From contig CM048847.1 of the NCBI GenBank assembly GCA_026545225.1, positions 9,046,501-9,110,500 of the forward strand: a stretch of DNA of 64,000 nucleotides, written 5' to 3'. Positions 28,261-40,267 of the stretch are shown piece after piece. The stretch is from Cornus controversa. Lineage: Eukaryota > Streptophyta > Magnoliopsida > Cornales > Cornaceae. How positions within the stretch are numbered: the first letter of the stretch is position 1; every line of letters begins with the position of its first letter. The notes beneath the pieces are model-generated. The model worked only from the letters and a program-made list of their open reading frames with translations, was not told where the DNA came from and did no database searches. Position numbers and translations under genes: made by a program.

Positions 28261-30595
28261 GGTCATAAGTATGCAGCTTTGACCTTAAATTTTATAAATG
28301 AAACGGTTATATACATATATACAGAAGCAAGAGCAAATGTAATCTGACTCTCCTACTGTCCACTAAAATGCTATTAGCTGGTAATACTTACAACTCCAGA
28401 CAAAAATCATCCTCCTTGGGTTTCTCCAGAGATCAAAAATGAACAATATGCAAAGTATCAAACCATATAATGCTAGTTATTGTGGAAGTTAAAAACTCAA
28501 ACAAGAGCCTATGCTGAAATCATGTGTACACACGCACAAAAAGTAATTAAAAATTTCTTAGTAGATTCAAGCTGACACGTAAAATATGTGGTGCGACAAT
28601 ATGATCAATGAGCATCAAATGTGAAGATAAATTGCCTTAAAAACCATATTAGTTTCAGACTGCACACTTAAATCCCCACTCACTACCCCCTCTCCCAAAA
28701 AAAAAAACACTAGTGCGAGGAGAAAGCAGAACACTCTATCAAATATAGCAAACACTATTCTCTCTCTCTCTCTCTCTCTCTTAAGGGATGAAGGGGGGAA
28801 ATCCAAAATCTATCCATACACAAACAGTTCAAACTTCCATATAAAATTTATAGCCTGCAGATAAATTTGCTTCTCGGATTCAATTTAAAAAATGATATTA
28901 CCAGATATTAACAAAAACAATTTACCCTCAACCCAAAAGGCAAAATTCATCAGTAAAAGGCTATTTTGCGATTAGGGAAGTCAAAGTTCAACATTAGAAG
29001 TTTATTTCCCAATAAGTAAAGAGGTCGCATAACGTAAGTGCAAAGCATTCTTTTAGATCAAACCAAAAGACGGTCACATTACCCATAATTAGTAGAATGA
29101 AAAGAGTTTCTCTCTATCGGGATATGGAAGTAGATGTTGATGAACTATTAGACAACTTTATCATCACTAAGATATAGAAATGCATAACACTCCACTGGAC
29201 ATCTTTTAGGGTATTTACATATTTCCCTTTCAACTAAAGAAATATTATTTTATTCAACAGTCTCTAGAATATTAAAAATATGCACATCTTGGAAAGCATC
29301 CCTATGGTTTTATAGTTCTAGCACCACCACTTAATTTTAGCACCACCAACTTCAGGATAAATTTTAGTCAGTCCACAGATGTAATTGTTTCACAGAAGTT
29401 GTGGGATGTAAGACAAACCAAGCTACTTGAGCTTGCTCAGGATCTACTTGTGGGCTTGGTGAAGGGCTGTCGAGATTATTATATATAATAAGCAAACTAG
29501 ATTGTCTTTATAGAAGTTTGACCCTGAAGTAAACGAGCTAAAAGCTCAATCTCCATTAAAAGCTTGTTATATTTTATGGAGCTTGAACAATCAATACTCC
29601 AAGTGGCTCGGCTCATCTTTAGCCTTAGAAATCTGATACCAATATAGAAATAATATATAAATAAGAACTAATTTTTTACAGAAAATAGATACCACTTTTT
29701 GAAACAAGTGTGAATGCCAAGAGATTATAGAATGAATTGCCAAAACTGGAAATGTAACATTCCCAGCCCAAGCTCTATTTCCAAGAACAACTTCAGTTCT
29801 GCATTGTGTGTCTTATTAGAAACATCCCTCAACTGCCCAACCTAAATTTAAAAATAATTACCATTAGCTTTTCTAGTGCATGTATTATGAGCTCTACAGG
29901 AACCACTAGACAAAATTTATCAATATGAGAGAGCCATTCCAAGAAGTATAAAACCAATCTCTTTAGAAAAAAGGTGGGCTGTCTGCACTCAATTAGTGTA
30001 ATAGAGATTTCATTCCACCGATGATGAATGGTACTTGGTTCAGTTTTCAGAGAATTCAATGACCGTGTTTAGAAAGAATACCCCCATCAGTCAGTCAAAA
30101 CATATCCATCGGCGCCCTATAGTCCCCACAGGGTTGGTTCCTCGTTAAGCTAAGCTAAGCTGCCCACAATCAATCATCATCAGCCCACACACACACATTG
30201 TTTGACACATGCAATTTAGCAACAGCCCTTTCGAATTAATTCCTGAGTGACAAAATATCTGATTGGTCAAGGAATTTTTTTGTGCTTGCAGATTTTCAAA
30301 CACTTACTGAAGTAAGATCCCTTCCGAAGTCATAGATGAAGCACAAGTACTAGAAAACAATAAAAATAAAAACCATTACCTCAAAATATGGTCTTAGCAT
30401 ATATCAGGGAGAAAGGAGTGGATCAACAGAGAGGGAGAATAGAGAGGGATGAAACCGTGAATTAGCTTTCCTAATTATTGAGAGAAATGAAAGGGGATGT
30501 TAGACAGAGTGGAGGCCATGTGATTACATGTTAGAAAAGGTTTTAAGTGGCGTCTTAATTTTGACCGCCAATAAAATTTGGCCATTATTGCCCTA
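28261..30595. other. Noncoding 3' region of inner CACTA
   Basis: AT-rich, with a (CT)n run at about 28757-28782. No coding region recognised. The last 100 bp lack the GGGC/GCCC subterminal motif seen at other CACTA ends in this window. Confidence 0.5.
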
Positions 30596-30883
30596 TTTTC
30601 TTGTAGTGTACACTCATTGATACCTTACACATTACTTTGACTACAATATAGAAACACGAGTATATTTGTAGATTAACTATGCACCAATGCCAGTAATAAC
30701 CTCAATAGCAAATGTCCAGAACCGATATTATAGATTAGTTCATCTAGTAGCTGGTTTTGGATACCTTTAATCATAAAAAATAAGAAAAGAAACAAACAAA
30801 CAAAATCCAGACACAATACCGAGTTCAGGAAAAACTTATATTGGACAACCTAAATAAAGGGTACAAAAATTAACAAGCTTTTG

Positions 30884-31563
30884 TGTAATACCCCGCTCCA
30901 ACACATGGTATGATATTGTCCGCTTTGGGCCTGAGCCCGCACGGTTTTGCTATTGGGTTTACCCCAAAAGGCCTCATACCATTTGAAGAGAACATACAAC
31001 ATATAAGCACATCCCCTTTTCCACACCCAGGCGATGTGGGATTGAGCACCCTGTACCCTGTCAGTGTGGTAGCTCAGCCCAGTGTCTGTCTATGCACCCG
31101 CCCACTCACACCCGTCCACAAGGGTTACTACAATCCACCCCCCTACGAGGCCCGACGCCCTCGTCGGCACACTTACTTCCGGCTGGGTTCAGGCTCTGAT
31201 ACCAACTGTAATACCCCGCTCCAACACATGGTATGATATTGTCCGCTTTGGGCCTGAGCCCGCACGGTTTTGCTATTGGGTTTACCCCAAAAGGCCTCAT
31301 ACCATTTGAAGAGAACATACTACATATAAGCACATCCCCTTTTCCACACCCAGGCGATGTGGGATTGAGCACCCTGTACCCTGTCAGTGTGGTAGCTCAG
31401 CCCAGTGTCACATCGCCTGGGTGTGGAAAAGGGGATGTGCTTATATGTAGTATGTTCTCTTCAAATGGTATGAAGCCTTTTGGGGTAAACCCAATAGCAA
31501 AACCGTGCGGGCTCAGGCCCAAAGCGGACAATATCATACCATGTGTTGGAGCGGGGTATTACA
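30884..31563 (-). mobile_element. TRIM copy B with inverted LTR end (foldback)
   Basis: LTR1 is 30884-31132 and the 74-bp internal part, with the iMet primer site, is 31133-31206. The second LTR starts at 31207 but is cut at about 31409, inside 'cccagtgt', and continues directly into a reverse-complemented LTR end (31410-31563, 'catcgcctgggtgtgg' to GGTATTACA). 31207-31360 and 31410-31563 can therefore pair as a hairpin with about a 50-bp loop. TTTTG flanks both outer ends (30879-30883 and 31564-31568), so the rearranged form seems to have been inserted as one unit. Confidence 0.85.
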
Positions 31564-33749
31564 TTTTGCAGCAAAATATTCTCACCTTGATAATTTTGAT
31601 CTTTTTCTCTTTTCAAAACGGTCTGTTTGTGCACATTTTTGAGCAACGACAAGCCTTTGAGCAACTTATACATTGAACCCTACAATAGCAGACAATTACA
31701 TTATATAAACCTATCAGATCAAATATCAATAACACATGAACTTGAAACAAATTCTGTCATCCATGAACATCCATCTTATTCACTCTCATTACATTAGAGA
31801 AGAGGGATTTATAATAAATACTACTTATAATTGCCAAGATATTTGCTCAAAGAGGCAACAAATAGAATCCTATAATTCATATTTATATTTGAAATCAGCC
31901 ACCTTGTGTTCCAAATTAGAGTTTGAATTTCAAAATTTTAAATCAATATATTAAAGCTAGTGTTATCTCCTTTATGGAGGCTCTTTAAATTTCAAACTCA
32001 AAATCTCTAATTCCTTGAATTTAGAACTGAAAGCCTATTACCCAGATCACAGAGATTACTCTCTTTCCATATTTGGCCAGGGGGTTGTTAACTATAATAT
32101 CTTCCATTTAATTTTGAGTAGGAAATTTAAATTACAGGTTTTATGTAAGTGTTGAAATCTCAGTTTTTAATATTATTGAACTGTCTTAGATGGATTTCCT
32201 TTTTCTTGGCTTCTCCCTTAGACTGATTTACTTTTTCTTGGCATCTCTCTGTTATTTTACTTCCTTCATTAATTGATTTCCTTTTATTTTACTTCATAAA
32301 TGACAAAACATAGTTTCAACACCAAAAAGGCATGAAAACAACAAAGAAGAAAAGTTTAATTACTAATGTGATATGGACAACCTATAGTGACCCTTCTTCT
32401 CTATAGTGTCCTGGAAGACCCAAAATACCAATATCTAACCCAAAAAATAAACAGTTGCCAAGGTAATGTTTATTGTTTTCCAACATTAAGTTTGGTAGTA
32501 AAGCCTATAAGAGAGGGGTCTTCTCACTTGTCTTCCATCATCAGTTGCACACTTTTGGACTGCCCAAACCAGATGTATTGCCATTTGCCAGTTCTAATCA
32601 AGATGTAACAATATATTGAATCAAATAACAAAAGCATGTCAAAATTATGGGGACCAAGGAAGCAAACCTGCCATTAAACTCAGCATATAAAGCAGGCAAC
32701 CATGTGGCTGCAGCTGCTCAGGCATGATTGTCAATAAAAGTATTAGAGTTTGTAGTAGGGACTTGTTGAAGCACGTACCTACTATAATAGATATATAACA
32801 CACACTCTCATAGGCACACTGGTTGTGGCATTCTTGTTGACACACACGCATCACAGGCACACGAATCTTTGATTTTTACATGTTTTGCAATAATTATCTG
32901 TGTTTTCTCTTTGTTTCTAAAAATAATATGTTCTATTTTCATATGTGAGTTCATGATTTTTTTCTTGTTTCTGAAATCACTTACATTGGTTGTGGTATTT
33001 GAAGTTTCTGAGTGTGGGAGAACAATATCTGAGTTCTGTGATTGTGAAATCCAGTCTTGTATTGTGTAAATTTAGCAGCTGATATTCTGTTCTTGCATTT
33101 CCTTTCGACATTTTATGCTTCATGAAATTTTGTTCTTAAAATGGCTAGTCTGTTTTCTTAGGATTTCGATTATGTGTTCATGAATATTTATTCTGATCTC
33201 TTAAGTTAATAATTCTGTGATCTAGAGTCTATGGTTCATGTGTTCTTAAGTTTATAATTCTATGATCTAGAATTTTATGATTTGAAATCTTGAATCTTCA
33301 TGTTTTTTGAATCTATAGTTGCTGAATCATGTTATCTATAATCTGTTTTGCTAAAGTTTTCTTATTGTTAGGAATTTCGAAATAGCATATTTAGACTCGG
33401 ATTGATTGGTTTTCAAAATGCTAAGCCTCCTACATGGTTTAAACTTAAGTGGCAACTTCCTTCTTAGTTTGGGGTTTTGTTCAGTCTGTCCACAAGATTT
33501 TGTTTGAGATTTACTTCTTGTGGTTTTGCTCTGCCCTACTGGTCTTCTTATCTTCAAATTGGTTTGGCTGATAAACTCTTTATCCATGGTTTTTGTTGGT
33601 TATTGTTTCTTGTAGCGTTGTGTTTTTGGTTCTAGCTTAGTTTCTATATTTCTTTTAGACTTGCTTGGGTGTTTTGCTGGTTGTTTGCCTTACTGATAGT
33701 TTCGTATATCAGTTTGGGTTAGTTTTTGTTGCTGCTTGGGTAATTATTA
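31564..33749. other. Unassigned noncoding DNA of outer CACTA
   Basis: AT-rich sequence; I found no recognisable gene, RNA or repeat end. Confidence 0.5.
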
Positions 33750-34927
33750 TGAGTTGCGCGGTGCGGAAGCGGTTGCGAAAAGTATTTTAGAACCTAGAAG
33801 GGGGGTGAATAGGATCACTTGCTCGTTTGCTTAATTTTTAATTAATTCCATTTTAAGTCCAATAAATCAAACAATTAAAGCAAGCAAATAAATAAAGTGC
33901 AAGTAAAAAAAAGAATGCACCAGATATACGTGGAAACCCAAGGCGGGAAAAATCACGAAGGGAGGCGGCACGCCTCAGGAAACCAATTCACTATGATGAA
34001 GCAAAGTACAACAAACTCTATCTCAGTCTCACACCCCTCTTCACTCTATCAAGGATCTAATGCGGAACACCTCAAGCTTATGATTGCGACAACACGCCCA
34101 ACTATTGCAAACTTCTGGCTAATGTCACCACCCTTACAGAAAGGTTGCTGGAAGAACCAAAATACTCAGCAAGTATTTTGTTCCCTTCGTAGTGCAATCT
34201 GGTCACCTTTCTTCCTTAGCAAACAAGTGAAGAACCATCAATCCAATGTTCTGATCAGCAAATAGATTTGATGCAGTCTCTGAGCAGCTAATCAGAAGTA
34301 GAACACCATCCTAAATATCACTCGTGAAGTATGGATGTGTGTTTTTAAAAATATATAGCCCTAATTATATTGTATATACTTTCTCTCTCTAAAATAATAT
34401 TCTTGGGCTCTCTCGTAGAGAAAATATGAATACATATATATATAGGTAAGGAAGTCCTAATTCTACTTGGAAAAGAAGTTGCATACCAAAATAGAACTTT
34501 CCTAGAAGTTTTAAATCCAATAGGAATCAGAATTTCCGTCAAAATCTATTTCCTATTTGGAACAGGCTAAGTGGGACCGGTGCCAAATAAAGAGGACCGG
34601 TGGGACTTTTTGAAAACCTGCAAAAACTAAACTGTTGAGAAAAGTTGGACCGGTCCTAAATATTGGGGACCGATTCTACTTTGAAAAATCCTAAATTTTG
34701 CATTTAAACCCTGGTTTTTCAAAATAGGCTTAGAACTAAAAATTGCAGAGTGTCCTCACCATACTTACCTGTACTATATCGTGTTCTAACTGATTTGTCG
34801 GCTTCCATGCACTTGAGTGTCAGCTCGAAGATGTCGATGATCGATACAAAGAATAAATCAAAAATTACAACTCGATCAATCAGGTTTTGATCATCGAAAT
34901 ATGCGAATTACAAATTTTTATCTCACA
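33750..34927 (-). repeat. 3' LTR of the Sirevirus-like element
   Basis: Plus strand runs TGAGTTGCGCGG to TATCTCACA, so the LTR is TG...CA in both senses. Contains GGACCGGTCC-type palindromes at about 34572-34605 and 34647-34678. Immediately followed at 34928 by the C-rich complement of a polypurine tract. Confidence 0.92.
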
Positions 34928-35263
34928 ATCTCCCCCTTTGGCAATTTCGTGACAAAACCACCTAGACAATTATAACCTAACCCATTGGAAAAATTAGATT
35001 ACAATGTTGCCAAAAAATACATAGAAATATAGAACTGATCAACAGAAGCTTCACTTGTGTGTTCAAGATGGTTAGAGTAAAAATTGTTGTACCTGCACAT
35101 CCCTTAAACAACACAACCTGTGAAAAGCTTAATAAAGAAATAAAATCACAACTCTATAAGAACTCAAATCTGTATTGCTCCCCCTTAATCTCCCAAGCAA
35201 AAATATCTGATATAAATATATCTCCCCCTTTGTCAAAGAATCTCATGTTATCTCCCCCTTTTT
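34928..35263 (-). promoter_or_regulatory. Multiple polypurine tracts
   Basis: Four AAAGGGGGAGAT-like tracts on the minus strand: one touching the 3' LTR (34928-34941) and others at about 35177-35194, 35221-35233 and 35251-35263. Repeated tracts upstream of the 3' LTR are a described mark of Sireviruses; the LTR-adjacent one primes plus-strand DNA. Confidence 0.8.
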
Positions 35264-35498
35264 GGAACAAATTGACAAAGTAATACCCAAGAGATTTATA
35301 TAAACAGATAAATCATGAAGCACATAGAGAGAATAAGATAGTAAGGAAGCAAAAATTATCATCATTGATCAAATAAATATCCAAAACATATCAGTTGATG
35401 GAATAATCAGAACATAACAAAAATAAATATCTAGACATCAAGGATAAATCAATCAACAACAGTCTAAAACAAAAGATATCAAGACCTAAAGTCTAAGT

Positions 35499-36538
35499 CT
35501 AGTCAGCCTCATCAGCAGACTCATCAGAAACAGTAGGGTCAAGCTTGTCAATCCTAGCATGTAAGCGATTGAACCCTTCCTGAATGAACCTAAGAACCTG
35601 GTTTATCTGATTTGCCGTCACAGGTGTGTCAGTTGCAGGAAGTTGGAAAACTCCTCGACCCCCAGACACAGCCTGTCTAGCTCCTTGACTGAGCTCATAG
35701 GCCTTTCTGTCCTTTTCCTTCTTATTTACCGAGCGAATAATTGATGTGGCATCAATCATCCCTTTCAGTTTATCAATATCAGCTCTCTCTGGAATACGGA
35801 CCCTAGCATCCTTCAAAATAGCCATCACAATCTGTGGAAAAGGTAATGCTGATGAAGACCTAGAATGTCGAGTGGCTAAGATCATGGTACGCATGATTAT
35901 TGCGGGAAGATTGATCAGATCTCCTCGAACAATGTGATAAAGAATCTCAGCTCTACTCTTAATCAAATTACCTTTGTGGTCATGAGGATCTAAATGGTAT
36001 GAGACTATCAAATTCAAAGCCGAGACTTCATTGGTAAGGTAGAGTGAAGGCAACCTATCTACTAGCCGTGGGGCTTCGGGTATGCACAACTCCCTAATCA
36101 TATCATCCATGCTCGGTCTGTTTGGATCCTCAACTTGATATGGCAATACAATGCCAACTCTGCAATACCTAACACATTGGCAATTGTGTCATTCGTGACC
36201 TCAACACGAACGCCATAACATTTAGTCACAAACATTAGGTCGTCCAAGCTTGATGTAATCATATTGCCATAAAAATATCGGACCATGTCGGGCTTTACAA
36301 GTTCTCTAAGATCACAAAGAGACTCCCAACCATTGTCTTCAAAGTATTGCACAAAATCCATCTCCCATTTGCGCTTGATTATCGCAAGATTGACTCGCCT
36401 TTCAATCCTCATAGCCCGGCACCCTATGACATTCACAAAATTATTGAAATTGAACTCATCTTCAAACATGTCTAATGTGAATACAATTCAATTCTCATCA
36501 CTGGTAGACGCCTCAGTACGTCCCCGTTTGCGTGACAT
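35499..36538 (-). pseudogene. Envelope-like / putative plant transposon protein ORF of the copia element
   Basis: Starts MSRKRGRTEAST at 36538 and continues, after a stop near 36488, with EFNFNNFVNVIG, DNGWESLCDL and VRYFYGNM...ANVLGI. After a frameshift between 36146 and 36098 it goes on to 35499 with LPSLYLTNEVSALNL, a Lys/Glu-rich helix (SVNKKEKDRKAYEL) and an acidic tail. The first half matches the 'putative plant transposon protein' domain found in ORFs downstream of pol in plant retroelements. Its role is unknown; 'envelope-like' is a positional name and I see no clear membrane segment. The stop and frameshift make it non-functional here. Confidence 0.7.
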
Positions 36539-38142
36539 AAGAACCACAATGAACGGGATCAAAAATAATGACAAAAGTTCCATTAAGTCAAATTGTCGAA
36601 CACTTGGTGTGCAGGTGAAAAATCCCCAAATTTCAAAGCAATTTGTTTGCACAATTTCTCCCAAATCCACAAATAATCAATACAATCCTCCACAAGTCTA
36701 ATCCCAACCTCCAATATTAATCAATCACAAAGAAAAATAGATGAAGAGAAATGTGTGTGAGTCGGAGTGTTTTTAAGATGTAGAGAGTTAGAGAGATTGA
36801 GAATAATGAGAATGTGAGTGTGTGAGAATGAGGGGCTTAAGACACATATGCGCGCGCGCAAATTTCAAAGACACTGGGCATCCGGTAAGTGCGACCGGTC
36901 CTCATATTTGGGGATCAGTCCAACTTCTCTCGTTCCTTAGAACCTGCAATGTGCGACCGGTGCTCAATAATGGGGACCGGTCCAACTTTGTGAATTATGA
37001 AAAATTACACTTTGGACCTCTAATTCACCAAAAACACATCTTTTCAATCTGATTTAGCAATTAAGCACATAAAGAGTGAAAAATAAACACAAAATCAAAA
37101 TAAACGTAGTTTTGGATTTTTGAAATTTTTTTTTTTAGGAGAAAAATAAAAATAAAACATGAATAATCTCATGAGAATAATCAAAAACATATTTTTCAAA
37201 GAATAATATGAGTCCTAAAATTTCTGAAAATTTTCAAACATTTATAAATGCAGAATTTTAAAACCCATAATTTATCCATAAAATTCATTCTCAAATCCAT
37301 GATCATGACACAACTTCCAACACACAAATATTTATAAAAATTTAGAAACTCATCTAATAAATCCATGTGTGTGTGCGCAATCCAACTTCATCAAAAATTA
37401 ATCAAATTCCTTTGATCCATCTTCTAAAATATATTGGATAATAAGCAAATATAACTTTACATGATCAATTATTTATTTTTCTTTCATTCATTTTTTTCTT
37501 TTTCTAAGACGGTGGCTTTCACTCTTACAGGCAGCCAGCTATTTTCCTCAAAACAACTCTTTAATTTTTTTAAGATATCTCATTGGAGATTTACATTGTA
37601 GTGGAAGTTACGAACACATCCCGAAGGTAGCCTTTTCCTTTTATCTTAGACATTCAGCAGATTTTCATCATTTTTTTCATTTTTTTTTTCATGCTGAATA
37701 AAAACATAAATTTTTTCATCATTTTTCTTTTATTGATCATTTAAGCTTTCAATGCTACTCATACAATATACTCTAGTCAACTTCACATTAGTTTCCAATC
37801 AATTCTCTCAAAGTTGGACTAGTGCACAAATTGTATGGACTCAGAAGATTTATCTCTAAAAAGAAATAAATACAGCACATTGGTCATCAATGTTTAGATC
37901 ATAAAATCATGTACTTCATTCATTGACAAACTAAGTGTCCCAATTATGCATTCACAAATCAAAGTGAAATTAAAAAGAAATATAAAGAAATCACATTATT
38001 TCTCAGAAAAATATAATTATCATAATCTCATATGATTATTACTCAAAATAAACGAAACCTATCCTAACCAAAAAGATATGGTCCAATGGAAAACAAATAA
38101 ATGAACATAAGCTCAGTCCATGACCATCAAGGACCTAATGAC
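36539..38142. other. AT-rich spacer replacing pol
   Basis: No coding similarity. Two GGACCGGTCC-like palindromes lie at about 36890-36990, echoing those in the LTR. This is where pol would lie in a full Sirevirus. Confidence 0.6.
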
Positions 38143-40174
38143 CTAGTTAGGGGGTTTTGCACCCAAAGACCTATTAGGAATAAATCCCATAGTATCAAAA
38201 GGCACAAACTTCTCCAAATCTTCCTTTTTCATCCAGATAGTTTTAACATGCAGTTTATCAGGAAAGAATTGTGGAGAAACAAAAACATTCTTCTTTTTAT
38301 TTGAATTATTTTTACTTTGAGAATTTTTTGGTTTGTTCCAATAGTGTGGCTTTTTAGTATGAACCATATTCTTAGCAAAAGAATTATGCACATAAAAATC
38401 AGAATTAAAATGTCTTCTCTTTTTATAGTAATAGTGTTGACTATGTCTATTCTTACCACAAAAAGAACAATAAAGCACATTGGACACAACATTAGCATGC
38501 ACAGACTCAACATAAGACTTAGGTTTGGGTTCAGACACATTCAAGTTCTTGGGTTTAACAAAAATAGTTTTTCCCTTAGATGATGACCCAACAAAACCTA
38601 ATCCAATCTTATCTCCTACAGACTTACCAACACTAATCATGTTATCAAGCTTAATCTGTCCAAAAGTAAAAGCAATTAATTTCTCTTATGATTTTTTCAA
38701 TTCAGGCTCAAGAAAATTAATTCTAGCAACAAGAGAATCTCTAGCAGAAATAGCTTGACTTACCTCGCTTCCGAGAAACTTGACTTTGCCTTAAAGATTC
38801 AGAATTTCAACTTTACTTTCTTCAATCAACTTCACTTGATCTTCATTCTTTTTCTTCAAAGTCTCTTTCTCATATTTTTCTTGCTTCAGCTTCTTAGATT
38901 TTTAATTATAAGCTTCCAGTAATTTCTCAAAAAGTTCTGGCAGCTTGCTTTCACATGGTTCTTCATCAGACTGCTCAACTTCTGAATCGTCAGACCCTAC
39001 TTGACTGAGAGTAGTGTATATCTCTGTTTTACCTACATCAGAAGAAGAATCATTAGTAGTATCACCATTCAATAAAGCAACAAAAGTAAGAGAATCATTC
39101 TCAACAGAAGAATCACTATCAGAGTTAGAAGATTCAGACTCAGAAATAATAGTTTTCATAACTTTTTTGTTTGAAATTTTCTTTGCACTAAAGCTATTTT
39201 TATTAAAACTTGGACATTGATTAGATGTATGACCTTTACCACCACATGTCCAACAAGTAACCTCAATTTCCTTAAAGTTATCTTCTTTCTCTTTCCTTTC
39301 CTTACTTTTGGATGATGAGCTTTGATTCCAGAATTTAGAAAGATTTCTTTTTCTTAAATTTTTACCATTTTCATATTCAATAATCTTTCTAAATTTTCTA
39401 GCAAGGAGTGCAACATCATTATCTGAATCATATTCGAACCTTTCAATTTTTTCAACTTCAGATTTTGAAGAATTTGAACAATTTGACAAACTTGAAGACT
39501 TTGAAGTTTTTGATGTTTTTAAAGCCAAATTTTTTTATTTCTGAAGCTTTGGATATTTTATCTCAAAAGTTTGAATTGATCCAACTAACTCAGCCACCTC
39601 CATAGAATCTACATCTCTGCTCTCATCTAAGGCTTCCAACTTAGCTCATGATTTTTCTAATAATCTGAAAAGAAGAAATTTTCTCATCAAGGTTAGCACT
39701 ACTTTGAACAATATCATTAAGCCTAGGATAAAAATCAGAAAACATCTCATCTTCATCCATTCTAATTGTTTCAAATTTAGTAGCAAGCATTTGTAGCTTA
39801 GATCTCCTTACCTTGGTGGTACCCTCATGAGTTACCTATAAAATATCCCATGCTTTTTTCAAAGTGGAACATGCAAAAATTCTAGCAAATTCAGAAGGAA
39901 TAACAGAATTAAATATAGCATATAAACCCTTATTATTGGCATCTTCATGTTCAGCATTAGACCATATTGCCATATCCTTCTCTACAGTCACAACAGCATC
40001 ACCCTCACCAGTGGTAGTGGTAGGAATTTTATAGCCATTCTCTACAGCCATCCAAACTCTCTCTCTTTGAGATTTTAAAAAGGCTTTCATGCGAGATTTC
40101 CAGAAAGTATAATTTGAACCATCAAACAAAGGAGTTCGCTAAATCGATCCACCCTCTTTCATACTAGATTCCAT
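38143..40174 (-). pseudogene. Sirevirus-type gag polyprotein, decayed
   Basis: ATG at 40174 opens MESSMKEGGSI, with a TAG soon after, then FDGSNYTFWKSRMKAFL, the usual start of copia gag (UBN2/DUF4219 type). A CCHC zinc knuckle is visible as CWTCGGKGHTSNQC (about 39250-39210), followed by a Ser/Glu/Asp-rich part, a Lys/Glu coiled-coil segment, and a second Cys-His motif CSFCGKNRHSQH (about 38465). It ends near 38143 (NRSLGAKPPN). About 675 codons, long for copia gag but normal for Sireviruses. Several stops (for example near 40140, 39530, 38900 and 38690) break it. Confidence 0.85.
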
Positions 40175-40251
40175 GATAATTTTTGAAAGCAAAAATAAAT
40201 TTTGATTTTAAAAATACTTCGCAAGGAACTAATCATAAATTAGAGAACACT

Positions 40252-40263
40252 GCTCTGATACCA
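40252..40263 (-). other. Primer binding site (tRNA-iMet)
   Basis: Minus strand TGGTATCAGAGC lies 4 bases from the 5' LTR end at 40268. It is complementary to the 3' end of initiator-Met tRNA, the usual primer for plant copia elements. Confidence 0.92.
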
Positions 40264-40267
40264 ATTG

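Larger units (their letters stand above)
14896..30608 (+). mobile_element. Inner CACTA element with TNP2 and TNPA-like genes
   Basis: The left end reads CACTACAAGAGATTTAG (14896) and is followed by cggcg/cccgtggt subterminal units like those at 6438. The right end reads TTTTCTTGTAGTG (30596-30608). TACA flanks both sides (14892-14895 and 30609-30612); CACTA elements normally duplicate 3 bp, so the boundaries are probable rather than proven. The right subterminal region lacks the GGGC/GCCC units, which is a point against this pairing. Inside, reading rightwards, lie a TNP2 transposase gene and a Ptta/TNPA-type gene, the standard autonomous CACTA order, both decayed. Confidence 0.62.

Noticed and set aside
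40252..40263. Possible tRNA gene near TGGTATCAGAGC motifs
   Set aside because: Only the 12-18 nt complementary to a tRNA 3' end are present, at the LTR border; these are primer binding sites.
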